Origin: Leptolyngbya sp. FACHB-60
GTDB lineage: Bacteria; Cyanobacteriota; Cyanobacteriia; Phormidesmidales; Phormidesmidaceae
Assembly (NCBI RefSeq): GCF_014695775.1
Contig: NZ_JACJOX010000070.1
Span: forward strand, 1 to 37,774
Length of the DNA stretch: 37,774 nucleotides
Reading direction: 5' to 3'
Positions 22,955 to 31,498 of the stretch are shown piece by piece. Position numbers and translations under genes: made by a program. The notes beneath the pieces are model-generated. The model saw only the letters and a list, made by a program, of their open reading frames with translations. It had not been told where the DNA came from and made no database searches. Each line of letters opens with the position of its first letter. Within the stretch, counting starts at the first letter, position 1.

Positions 22955-24784
22955 CTAGACTGCGGCAGCAACCTTTTTGCGCGGGAAAAAGTGCTTGAGC
23001 TGCACGGCGACTAGAGCGGTGACCAGGGTGCCAGCAGCGATCGCCACAATATATAGCCCCACATGCTCCACTGCGTTGGGTATCGCCAGCACAAAAATGC
23101 CGCCGTGGGGGGCCCGCAGGGTGCAGCCAAAGACCATTGACAGTGCCCCGGTCACCGCCGACCCCGCAATGCAGGCAGGCAAAATCCGCAGCGGATCGTT
23201 GGCCGCAAAGGGAATCGCTCCTTCAGTAATAAAGGAGATGCCCAGCACCGAGGCCACTTTTCCAGCCTCCTGCTCCGCCTGGTTGAAGTGCTTTTTAGAG
23301 ACAAAGGTGGCCAGAGCCAAGCCTAGAGGTGGGGTCATCCCGGCAGCCATCACCGCTGCCATCGGCGCGTACAGGTTGCTAGCTAGTAGGCCCACCGCAA
23401 AGGTGTAGGCGGCTTTGTTTACCGGGCCGCCCATATCTACGGCCATCATCGCGCCGAGAATCAGGCCCAGCAGCAAGGCGTTGGTGCCAGTTAGCCCTTC
23501 TAGGTAAGCGGTCATACCCTCCATAATGAACCGCACCGGGCCACCAAAGACGTAGACCAGCAGCAGCCCCACCACTAGCGTGGCGAGTAGCGGTATGACC
23601 AGTACCGGCTTCAGCCCTTCAAAGTTAGCGGGCAGATTCACCTTGTCGCGCACAAACTTGGCGACATAACCGGCGAGAAAGCCCGAGAGAATGCCGCCGA
23701 GAAAACCCATGCCCAGGTTGGCGGCCAGCATACCGCCGATTAGGCCAGGGGCAATACCGGGGCGATCGGCAATGGAAAAGGCAATAAAGCCCGACAGCAC
23801 CGGCACAATCAGCGAGAAGGCTGCGCCGCCGCCAATCTGCATCAGCGCGTCGCCAAAGGTGCCCTCTTCAGGGTTAATGCCAAACACAAAGGATAGGGCG
23901 ATGGTTAAGCCGCCAGCCACAATCACTGGCAGCATGTAGCTCACCCCGGTTAGCAGGTGCTTATAGGGACCCGAGCGGCTTTCGGAGCGATCGGCTTTGG
24001 CCCGGTTTACCTCATCAACGTAGCTGCCCGAGCCGCCACTGCCACCGCCAACGACGGGCGCAGCCATCGCCGCAGTCACGACGTCTGCCCCATTGTGAAT
24101 CGCCGCTTTAGTCGAGGTTTCGTACAGACGCTTACCGCCAAAGCGCGACAGATCGACGTGGGTATCAGCAGCAATAATCACCGCCTCAGCGCGGGCAATT
24201 TCGTCATCGGTGAGGGCATTTTGCGACCCAACGGAACCCTGGGTTTCGACCTTGATGTCGTGACCCAGCTTGAGGGCTCCCTGCTTCAGAGCTTCGGCAG
24301 CCATAAAGGTGTGGGCGATGCCCGTGGGGCAGGAGGTAATGCCCACGAAGAATTTGCTGGCCGGGGCGGCTACTGGGGTGGCTACGGCTCCCGTCTCAAC
24401 ACCCCTCTCAACTGTGGGTAGCTCCCCTGGCAGTGGGTCGTGGGGGTGGGGCGTGGTTCTGATCGCCCCCAGGCTAGGAACTTGCCCCACCAAGGCCACA
24501 GCGCTCTGAACCACCATTTCGGTGTTGCGAATGGCCTCGCTGGTGGAAACGGCGTAGACGGGTTTGTTGTGGAAGCGATCGCGCTCCACCACCCCATCGG
24601 CCCCCACAATCACCACATCGGCTTGCTGAATGTCGTTGGGGCTGAGGGCCGTGACGACACCACCCTGGGCCTCGGTCACAATCTCGTGGCCCATCGCCTG
24701 GGCCGTGCGCTTGAGGGCCTCTGCCGCCATTTGGGTATGGGCCTCGCCAGCGGTGCTAGCAGTAACGGCAACAATTTTTGTCAT
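22955..24784 (-). CDS. fruA: PTS fructose transporter subunit IIBC
   Basis: 609 aa. An N-terminal IIB-like domain (about 1-100) lacks the catalytic cysteine: the usual CPTG site reads TASTAGEAHT. A second, active IIB domain follows at about 144-245 with Cys152 in GITSCPTGIAHTFMAAEAL. The IIC domain runs from about 268 to the end (LLTGVSYMLPVIVAGGLTIA, MAVDMGGPVNKAAYTFAVGL, TEGAIPFAANDP). It imports fructose with phosphorylation to fructose-1-phosphate, receiving phosphate from IIA in the fusion protein at 25916-28366. The doubled IIB is known in E. coli FruA. PTS sugar uptake is uncommon in cyanobacteria. Confidence 0.94.
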   Translation of the reverse strand: MTKIVAVTASTAGEAHTQMAAEALKRTAQAMGHEIVTEAQGGVVTALSPNDIQQADVVIVGADGVVERDRFHNKPVYAVSTSEAIRNTEMVVQSAVALVGQVPSLGAIRTTPHPHDPLPGELPTVERGVETGAVATPVAAPASKFFVGITSCPTGIAHTFMAAEALKQGALKLGHDIKVETQGSVGSQNALTDDEIARAEAVIIAADTHVDLSRFGGKRLYETSTKAAIHNGADVVTAAMAAPVVGGGSGGSGSYVDEVNRAKADRSESRSGPYKHLLTGVSYMLPVIVAGGLTIALSFVFGINPEEGTFGDALMQIGGGAAFSLIVPVLSGFIAFSIADRPGIAPGLIGGMLAANLGMGFLGGILSGFLAGYVAKFVRDKVNLPANFEGLKPVLVIPLLATLVVGLLLVYVFGGPVRFIMEGMTAYLEGLTGTNALLLGLILGAMMAVDMGGPVNKAAYTFAVGLLASNLYAPMAAVMAAGMTPPLGLALATFVSKKHFNQAEQEAGKVASVLGISFITEGAIPFAANDPLRILPACIAGSAVTGALSMVFGCTLRAPHGGIFVLAIPNAVEHVGLYIVAIAAGTLVTALVAVQLKHFFPRKKVAAAV

Positions 24785-24839
24785 AGGTTTCCTACTGGTC
24801 TGTGAATACCTGATTCAAAAGCTTTTTCTGTTAAGGGGC

Positions 24840-24970
24840 GTAGGGTGGGCAATGCCCACCTTTTAGCTGTGGCAAGAGTTCCTAATTCACGTGGGTGGGA
24901 CTGTGCTGCTTCTGGGTAAATGGTGAGCATTGTCTTTTGCGAGGTGAATGGTGGGCAATGCCCACCCTAC
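24840..24970. repeat. Palindrome-ended 131-bp element (MITE- or REP-like) inside the fru operon
   Basis: The ends are GTAGGGTGGGCAATGCCCACC minus its last base at 24840-24859, and its near-perfect reverse complement at 24950-24970, differing at one central position. Each end is itself palindromic around GGGCAATGCCC. The interior encodes nothing. Similar GGTGGGCAATGCCCACC units are common dispersed repeats in cyanobacteria, so this is probably a small repeat pair between fruK and fruA. Confidence 0.65.
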
Positions 24971-24977
24971 CTGGGGA

Positions 24978-25919
24978 TCACTTCACCTCCCGCACGGTCA
25001 CGAGCTGCCGCATGGCCTGAATCTGTTCCATCGGCGGCAGTCGCGGACCAATCTGGCTCAGCGCCCCCATCGAAAAGGCCGTGGCCAGAGTTGCGCATTC
25101 TCGCAGTGATTCACCCCCCAGCAATCCCGCCACCGTGCCCGCCACCATGGCATCCCCCGCGCCGACGGTGCTTTTGATCTCAACCGTCGGGGGCTGAGCG
25201 TGGAATGCCTGGGTGCGATCGATAAACAACGCCCCCTCACCTCCCATCGACACCACCACGTAGGGAATGCCAGAGCCAATCAGCTCGCGAGCGGCGGCGA
25301 TGATCTCGGCATGGCTGGAGAGGCGGGTGTTCAGCACCTCCTCTAGCTCAGCTTGGTTAGGCTTAATTAGATCGGGCTTGGCGGGCAGGCCAAAGCGCAG
25401 CGCGTCGCCGCTGGTGTCAAGAATCACGGTTTTGCCCTGGGCCTTGAGGGGGCCGATTAGCTCGTCATAGATGTCGGTAGATAGCCCCGCTGGCACGCTG
25501 CCCGAGAAGACAAACCAGTCGCAGCTCTCGGTCAGGGCCTGCACCACATTTCTCAAGCGATCGACATCTTGATGGGTGGGCGACTGGCCAGGGTAGTTGA
25601 TGTCGGTGACTTGCCCCTGGGCATTGTCCACAATTTTGATATTGACGCGGGTCTCACCAGGTAAATAGAGGAAGTGGTCATCGATGCCCTTCTGGTGAAA
25701 AAGTGTCTTAAATAGAGCATCATTTTTCTGACCTAAGAAGCCCGTAACGCTGACCTTGTGGCCTGCCTCTGCTAAGAAGGAAGCCACGTTCACGCCTTTG
25801 CCACCGGCGTCATCCTGCTTCCAATCGACCCGGTTCACCGCATCGGTCTGAAAGTTGGGGATCGAGACGGTCTGGTCGATCGCCGGGTTGAGCGTCACCG
25901 TAGCAATGCGGTGGGTCAT
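24978..25919 (-). CDS. fruK: 1-phosphofructokinase
   Basis: 313 aa. PfkB-family sugar kinase: N-terminal IATVTLNPAIDQTVSIPNF, the GGKGVNVASFLAEAG signature, KPDLIKPNQAELEEVL, and the ATP/anion-hole motif VGAGDAMVAG near residue 250 containing the catalytic Asp. It phosphorylates fructose-1-phosphate to fructose-1,6-bisphosphate, feeding glycolysis. The ATG at 25919 overlaps the stop of the IIA-HPr-EI gene (ATGA), arguing for translational coupling; the longer open frame upstream of it lies within that gene. A 193-bp gap containing a repeat element separates it from fruA. Confidence 0.94.
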   Translation of the reverse strand: MTHRIATVTLNPAIDQTVSIPNFQTDAVNRVDWKQDDAGGKGVNVASFLAEAGHKVSVTGFLGQKNDALFKTLFHQKGIDDHFLYLPGETRVNIKIVDNAQGQVTDINYPGQSPTHQDVDRLRNVVQALTESCDWFVFSGSVPAGLSTDIYDELIGPLKAQGKTVILDTSGDALRFGLPAKPDLIKPNQAELEEVLNTRLSSHAEIIAAARELIGSGIPYVVVSMGGEGALFIDRTQAFHAQPPTVEIKSTVGAGDAMVAGTVAGLLGGESLRECATLATAFSMGALSQIGPRLPPMEQIQAMRQLVTVREVK

Positions 25920-28366
25920 AGTGCCCTCACCTCCTCTGCGGTGCGACAGGCGATCGCCCTTTGAGCCAGACGCTTCATCTGCTTCATCGACGCTGCCCGC
26001 AGCCGGGCCTTCACCTTGGGGATGCTGGGGATATCCATGCTCAGCTCTTTCACCCCCAGTCCGGCGAGAATCATCGCGCCCTGGGGTTCTCCAGCCAGGC
26101 CGCCACAGACACCGACCCACTTACCGGTCAGCTTGGCCCCCTGCACCGTTTGATAGATCGCCCGCAGCACGGCAGGGTGCAGGGCATCGGCCTGCTTGGC
26201 CAGGGTGGGGTGGCCCCGATCCATCGCCAAGAGGTATTGGGTCAGGTCATTGGTGCCCACCGAGAAGAAGTCAACTTCTTGGGCAAACTCCGCCGCCATC
26301 AGCACGGCGCTGGGTACCTCGACCATCATGCCGATTTCCACCGGCGGCCCATTGATCGCTGCCCGCACCGATTCCAGCACCGTCTTGGCGGCGCGAATAT
26401 CCTCCAGCGTGGCAATCATAGGAAACATGATGCGGATGTAGCCGCCGCGAGCCGCCCGCAGAATTGCCCGCAGCTGAGTCTCGAACAGCTCGGTGCGCTC
26501 CAGACAGAGGCGCACGCCGCGAATGCCCAGGAAGGGATTTTCTTCGGCGGGCTGGTTCAGGTAGGGCACATGCTTGTCGCCGCCAATATCTAGCGTGCGC
26601 ACGATCAGCGGCAGGCCGTTGAGAGCCTTGGTCATCTGGCGGAGCGCGTCGTACTGCTCGTCTTCGGTAGGGGCAGAGCTACGGTTCAGGAAAAGGAATT
26701 CTGTGCGCAGCAGGCCGACTCCTTCCGCCCCAGCATTGACCGCTGGGGCAGCTTCTGCTGGGGCACCGATGTTAGCAACCACTTCAATTCGGTGGCCATC
26801 GGTAGTGATGGCGGGCTGGAAGCGAGTTTGCTGTTCGACATCACGGAGCTGAGCGCGATCGCCCATCGCCTGCCTTGCCTTCGCCAGATCCGCCTCAGTC
26901 GGGTTTGGGTAGAGCTGACCCTGATCGCCGTCGAGAATGGCCGTTGCCCCCTCTGGCAGATCTAGAATCCCTATCCCAGCACCAGCAATAGCGGGAATGT
27001 TGAGCGATCGCGCAATAATTGCTGTGTGCGAAGTCGCCCCACCCGCCGACGTACAGAACCCGTGAATTTTGGCTGGATCTAGCCCCGCCGTATCTGAGGG
27101 AGCCAGATCGTCAGCAATCAGAATCACGGGATGATCGGGCAAGCCTGCTCCCGCGTCACCCTGGCCTACCAGCCGCCCCAGCACCCGCTGGCCCACATCG
27201 CGCACATCCGCCGCTCGGCCCGACAGCACCGGATCGGCTAGCGCTTCTAATTCCTTCGCTTTGGCCTCGATTACCTGCTGCCAGGCCCAGGGCGCACTGT
27301 GTTTAGGCGGAATTCGGTTCAGCGCCTCCTGCTGCAGCTCGGGATCGGCTAAGAATTCGCGGTGGGCCTGAAAGATCGCGGCCTTAGCTTTGCCAGAGCG
27401 TTCTTTAATGGTGGTGTAGAGATCAGTTAAATCAATATCGGCGAGGGCAATCGCATTCCTCAGTCGATCCTGCTCTGCGGTTGGGTCGCTGGCGGTTTCG
27501 GTAAACTCTAGCTTGGTGCGGTGGAAGCGGTGCAGGGGCGCGATCACCAGCCCAGGAGACGCCGCCACCCCTGACAGAGCACGACTTTCTAGGTCCAGCG
27601 CTGGTAGCTTCAACGCCGGGCTTGCCGCCACTTCCTCCTCTTCCTCCAACCCGTCTTCGACCGCCTGTTGCAGAGCGTCTAGCGCCTGGGTGGCATCGCT
27701 GCCCCTAGCCAGCACCCGCACTAGGCCATCTCGCTCAACGCCCAGCTTCAGCAGCGACATCAGGCTTTTGCCGTTGGCCACCTGGTCGCCGTAACGCACC
27801 CGCACCTCGGCACTAAAGGATTTCGCCAAATCCGCAAACACGGTGGCTGGGCGAGCATGCAGCCCCGTTGGCGCGTCGATAGTGACATCGAAAAACTGGT
27901 CGAAGCCCTCGGTGTCGAGTCCTTTGCTGCTAGAGGATGGCTTGCCAGTGAGGCGATCGCAAATTACCTGGGCGTCCTCCGTCTCCACTAGCGCCTGCAC
28001 CGCCGCCGGGTCATCTAGCACGTGGGTCAAGTTGGTAAGAATCTGCAAGTGCTCATCCGACTTCGCCGCAATACCCACCACCAGCCGCACCACCTCGCCG
28101 GGGTTCCACTCCACTCCAGCGGGAATTTGCAGCACCGCAATGCCCGTCGTCACAATCAGGTCACGCTGAGCAGGCTGCCCGTGGGGAATGGCAATGCTAT
28201 TGCCCAGGTAGGTGTTGGCCTGGGTCTCCCGTGCCAGCATGCTGTGGATGTAGCCTGGCTGAATGCGACCACTGGCCACCAGCAGTTCTCCTGCCTGCCG
28301 AATCGCGTCTTCTTTGCTGTGGGCGGTGGCCTTAAGCCGCACATCCTCCGGCGTTAGGTTGATCAT
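25916..28366 (-). CDS. fruB: Multiphosphoryl transfer protein: PTS IIA-HPr-Enzyme I fusion
   Basis: 816 aa in three modules. IIA(Fru) covers about 1-142, with phospho-His62 in SIAIPHGQP. HPr covers about 157-245, with His170 in TGLHARPATV. Enzyme I runs from about 264 to the end, with His447 in GGATSHTAII and the C-terminal PEP-binding domain (LLRTEFLFLNR, FPMIATLED, FFSVGTNDLTQYLLAMDR). The whole phosphate relay from PEP to IIB is thus in one polypeptide, as in Rhodobacter capsulatus FruB. A Glu-rich linker (EDGLEEEEEV) joins HPr to EI. It heads the fru operon and overlaps fruK by 4 bp. No regulator gene is adjacent. Confidence 0.95.
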   Translation of the reverse strand: MINLTPEDVRLKATAHSKEDAIRQAGELLVASGRIQPGYIHSMLARETQANTYLGNSIAIPHGQPAQRDLIVTTGIAVLQIPAGVEWNPGEVVRLVVGIAAKSDEHLQILTNLTHVLDDPAAVQALVETEDAQVICDRLTGKPSSSSKGLDTEGFDQFFDVTIDAPTGLHARPATVFADLAKSFSAEVRVRYGDQVANGKSLMSLLKLGVERDGLVRVLARGSDATQALDALQQAVEDGLEEEEEVAASPALKLPALDLESRALSGVAASPGLVIAPLHRFHRTKLEFTETASDPTAEQDRLRNAIALADIDLTDLYTTIKERSGKAKAAIFQAHREFLADPELQQEALNRIPPKHSAPWAWQQVIEAKAKELEALADPVLSGRAADVRDVGQRVLGRLVGQGDAGAGLPDHPVILIADDLAPSDTAGLDPAKIHGFCTSAGGATSHTAIIARSLNIPAIAGAGIGILDLPEGATAILDGDQGQLYPNPTEADLAKARQAMGDRAQLRDVEQQTRFQPAITTDGHRIEVVANIGAPAEAAPAVNAGAEGVGLLRTEFLFLNRSSAPTEDEQYDALRQMTKALNGLPLIVRTLDIGGDKHVPYLNQPAEENPFLGIRGVRLCLERTELFETQLRAILRAARGGYIRIMFPMIATLEDIRAAKTVLESVRAAINGPPVEIGMMVEVPSAVLMAAEFAQEVDFFSVGTNDLTQYLLAMDRGHPTLAKQADALHPAVLRAIYQTVQGAKLTGKWVGVCGGLAGEPQGAMILAGLGVKELSMDIPSIPKVKARLRAASMKQMKRLAQRAIACRTAEEVRAL

Positions 28367-28831
28367 TCAGACATCTCTCCATGGGGGTTATCTATGAGGA
28401 AATTCAAGCGGTTAATTAAGCAAACTTAAACGCACAAAACCCACCCAAAATCTCGACGTTCTGGGCCAGGAATCAATACCTGCAAAGCGTTTTCTAATGT
28501 CTTAATTGTTCAAGACCAGAGGCAACCTGGGAGAGCTTTGTCATATTTCCTTAGACACTGCTTAAAGATTTGTATTGCCTAAGAGCCAGCCCGCTAGGTC
28601 AGCAAAATTCAGCGCCATTGATCCTATAATTTGGCTACAAACCCTCCCTTGGGGATATGACATCAGCTCAACATAGCCCCCATGTTCTGCCGCTCTCCTG
28701 GTGAATTTGTATCGCTGCATACAGTACACATTGAGAGAGAATTTTATAAGTGGTCTGACTGACCGATAAGGTGAAGTTGGCTTTTGTTGAGCTGTTTTTC
28801 TCCTCCATCCCGCTCTAAATCACGGCCCACT
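28367..28831. promoter_or_regulatory. Divergent intergenic region between the fru operon and the ABC transporter
   Basis: 465 bp without a convincing gene. A perfect TATAAT at 28625-28630 could be a -10 box for the plus-strand transporter, with no good -35 in register. A small inverted pair GGTC/GACC sits near 28753-28765. Promoters for both divergent units must lie here, but I cannot define an operator. Confidence 0.4.
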
Positions 28832-30007
28832 ATGCAAGATATTCAGATCGAACCTGTGCTTACCGTTGAGGCGGTGCCAAAGGAGCTTCAGGCAGACGCC
28901 AAGGGTGTTTCCCTGCGGGATGTGACAAAGAAATATGGCTCGTTTGCAGCGGTTCAAAACATCACGCTTGATATTGCAGCCGGTTCATACACCTGTTTGC
29001 TCGGCCCCAGCGGCTGTGGCAAAACTACCACCATGCGCATGATCGCGGGCCACGAAGACATTTCTGAGGGCGATATCTACATTGGCGAAACGCGCATCAA
29101 CGGCATTCCCGCCACCCAGCGCAATACCGCCATGATGTTTCAAAATTATGCGCTGTTTCCGCACAAAACCGTGTGGGATAACGTTGATTTTGGCCTCAAA
29201 ATGCGCGGCATGACTAAAGCAGATCGGCAGCATCGCGTCGGCGAAATGCTAGAGGTGGTGGGGTTGAGCAGTTTTAGCGATCGCAAACCCGCCCAGCTCA
29301 GCGGCGGTCAGCAGCAGCGGGTTGCCCTGGCCCGCGCCCTCGTCACTCGGCCCCAGGTGCTCATGCTCGACGAACCCCTCAGCGCCCTCGACGAATCACT
29401 GCGAGTAAAGACTCGGGGCGAGTTGCGCAAGCTCCAGCGCCAGTTCGGCATGACCTTTATTCAAGTCACCCACAACCAAGATGAGGCCTACTCCCTCTCC
29501 GACCAAATTGTGGTGATGGATCACGGCCGCGTTGATCAGGTCGGCACCCCCGCCGAGATCTTCTCTAAGCCCCTGTCAAAATTTGTGGCCCGCTTTACCG
29601 GCGACAACAACATCTTCCCGGGCACCGTCACCAGCGCCGTGCAAGATACAAACGGCCAGCTCATTCAGCTCGACATTCCCTCCCTGGGCAACCTGCTGTG
29701 CCTCGGCGACTACGCCCAGGTGGGAACTGAAGCCGCCTGCTGCATCCGCGCCGACCTGATGCAGATCAAATCCCTCACCGATGCCGAAACGTCAGCCTGC
29801 GGTCCGGCTACTAACCGCCTCACCGCTCGCATTACCGCCGTAGAGTTTACTGGCTATGTCACCCGCGTTTCGCTAGTGCTCGAGCGCAGCGGCGTAGAAG
29901 TTTTGTATAAAGCCCGTACCCCCGACTGGCTCACCACCACCTTTGAAGAAGGGCAGGTGGTCGTACTCGACTGGGCCGCCGCCGACTGCGTTTTTCTGCC
30001 CCACTAA
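28832..30007 (+). CDS. potA: ABC transporter ATP-binding protein, PotA-like
   Basis: 391 aa from the ATG at 28832. ABC motifs in order: Walker A GPSGCGKTT, Q-loop MMFQNYALFPHKTV, signature QLSGGQQQRVALARAL, Walker B QVLMLDEPLSALDESL and H-loop QVTHNQDEA. A C-terminal TOBE-like domain of about 110 residues follows (NNIFPGTV onward). This is the CUT1/spermidine-putrescine type. It powers the importer completed by the three genes downstream. An upstream TTG start at 28784 would add 16 unsupported residues. The substrate may be a polyamine or another small organic ion. Confidence 0.9.
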   Translation: MQDIQIEPVLTVEAVPKELQADAKGVSLRDVTKKYGSFAAVQNITLDIAAGSYTCLLGPSGCGKTTTMRMIAGHEDISEGDIYIGETRINGIPATQRNTAMMFQNYALFPHKTVWDNVDFGLKMRGMTKADRQHRVGEMLEVVGLSSFSDRKPAQLSGGQQQRVALARALVTRPQVLMLDEPLSALDESLRVKTRGELRKLQRQFGMTFIQVTHNQDEAYSLSDQIVVMDHGRVDQVGTPAEIFSKPLSKFVARFTGDNNIFPGTVTSAVQDTNGQLIQLDIPSLGNLLCLGDYAQVGTEAACCIRADLMQIKSLTDAETSACGPATNRLTARITAVEFTGYVTRVSLVLERSGVEVLYKARTPDWLTTTFEEGQVVVLDWAAADCVFLPH

Positions 30008-30078
30008 TTTTGGGCTAGACACTCAAGCGTTCTCCTCCCACGCTTTCTCAACCATTCGTTATTACTGAATTGCTAACC

Positions 30079-31383
30079 ATGGGTAAGTTTTCTCGCCGCC
30101 AAGTGATTCGCACCAGCCTCGCCGCTGGCGCTTTCCTGACCGCCACCCGCTGCGCTGCGCCCTCAGGCACCCCCAACAACCCGGCTCCTGGCCCCCAGGT
30201 CAACACCAACCAAAGCAAAGATGTCACCCTGCGGCTGATTGGCACGGGCGTGTCGCAAATCAACGACATCCGCGACAAAGCCCAAGAAGACCTGGGCTTT
30301 AAGTTCGACATGCGGGCCCTCAGCACCGAAGAAAACAACCAGATCGCCATTACCCAGCCCGGCCAATACGACATCTTTGATGGTGAGTACTTCAGCCTGC
30401 CTCTAGTGGTGCCCTCAGGTAATCTTCAGCCCATCGACATTAAGCGCATCACCAACTACGACAAGATTGTCTCCTTCTTTAGAACCGGCGAATTCAAAGG
30501 CCTGCCGGTCGAAAAATCCCAGGGTACTGCTCCCTTTAAAGTTCAGTACCTCACCGGGCCTGACTCAAAAGAATTCTCCCCCACCCCCACTGACTACGCC
30601 ACCCTAATTCCCTTCCAGTACAACGCCGACACCCTGGGCTATCGCCCTGACCTAGTCGGTCGCACAATTGAGAGCTGGGGCGAGCTGTTCAACGAAGAGT
30701 TTAAGGGCAAGACCTCCATCCTCGACATTCCGCAAATCGGCATTATGGATGCGGCCATGGTGGCCGAGTCCCTCGGTTTGATGACCTTTGCGGACAAAGG
30801 CAACATGACCAAGGCCGAAATCGACCAAATCATCGAAATTCTCAAAGAGCAAAAAGCCAATGGCCAGTTCCGCGCTTTTTGGAAAACCTTTGACGAGTCA
30901 GTCAACCTGATGAGTTCTGGGGAAGTGGTGCTGCAATCGATGTGGTCGCCAGCAGTGACAGCGGTGCAATCTCAGGGCACTGAGTGCATCTACGCTCCCC
31001 TCAAGGAAGGCTATCGGGGCTGGGGCGGCGGCATTGGTCTCTCCAAAAACCTGGAGGGGGTTAACCTCGATGCCGCCTACGAGTACATCAACTGGATGCT
31101 CGACGGCTGGGTGGGTGCGTTCCTGGGTCGTCAGGGCTACTACAGCGCCGCCCCCGAGACCGCCCGCAAGTTTATGTCTACCTCCGAGTGGGATTTTTGG
31201 TACGAAGGCAAGCCCGCCGTCGAAGACATCGTTGACCCCTTTGGCAAAACCTTGGCTAAGTCTGGTGTCAGCCGCGATGGCGGCTCCTTTGACGAGCGCT
31301 TTGGCAACATCGTCTGCTGGAACTCGACCATGGAGGAAAACACCTACCTGGTGCAGAAGTGGAACGAGTTTATTGCATCGTAA
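30079..31383 (+). CDS. potD: ABC transporter substrate-binding protein, PotD/PotF-like
   Basis: 434 aa. The N-terminus has a twin-arginine export signal, FSRRQVIRTSLAAGAFLTA, followed by an Ala/Pro/Asn-rich linker; the exact cleavage site is uncertain. The rest is a type II periplasmic binding fold (GQYDIFDGEYFSLPLV, IPFQYNADTLGYRPDLVG, ESWGELFNEEFKGKTSILD, GIGLSKNLEG). Family resemblance is to spermidine/putrescine binders, but the ligand is not fixed by sequence alone. The gene is followed by an 18-bp inverted repeat before the permeases, which could raise its expression relative to them. Confidence 0.85.
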   Translation: MGKFSRRQVIRTSLAAGAFLTATRCAAPSGTPNNPAPGPQVNTNQSKDVTLRLIGTGVSQINDIRDKAQEDLGFKFDMRALSTEENNQIAITQPGQYDIFDGEYFSLPLVVPSGNLQPIDIKRITNYDKIVSFFRTGEFKGLPVEKSQGTAPFKVQYLTGPDSKEFSPTPTDYATLIPFQYNADTLGYRPDLVGRTIESWGELFNEEFKGKTSILDIPQIGIMDAAMVAESLGLMTFADKGNMTKAEIDQIIEILKEQKANGQFRAFWKTFDESVNLMSSGEVVLQSMWSPAVTAVQSQGTECIYAPLKEGYRGWGGGIGLSKNLEGVNLDAAYEYINWMLDGWVGAFLGRQGYYSAAPETARKFMSTSEWDFWYEGKPAVEDIVDPFGKTLAKSGVSRDGGSFDERFGNIVCWNSTMEENTYLVQKWNEFIAS

Positions 31384-31397
31384 TTAGATGAGTTGAA

Positions 31398-31456
31398 AAT
31401 TTTGAGTTTTGAATTCTAAGTTCTTGATGAAAGGCTTTAATTCAAAACTCAAAATT
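31398..31456 (+). repeat. Perfect 18-bp inverted repeat between binding-protein and permease genes
   Basis: AATTTTGAGTTTTGAATT (31398-31415) and its exact reverse complement (31439-31456), separated by 23 bp. The AT-rich hairpin is 14 bp past the binding-protein stop. It could stabilise the upstream mRNA or partly terminate transcription. It also resembles a common cyanobacterial dispersed repeat. Confidence 0.8.
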
Positions 31457-31498
31457 CAGAACTTAAAACTCCTACACCATTCTTTTCTAACCCTACCC

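Noticed and set aside
25920..26120. N-terminal extension of FruK
   Set aside because: The extra 67 residues lie inside the Enzyme I coding sequence and are unlike any PfkB kinase.
28367..28831. FruR-type operator upstream of the fru operon
   Set aside because: I found no convincing palindrome matching a known FruR/Cra site, and no regulator gene is adjacent.
31409..31498. N-terminal extension of the PotB-like permease
   Set aside because: It translates the AT-rich inverted repeat into a Lys/Asn-rich peptide absent from the family.
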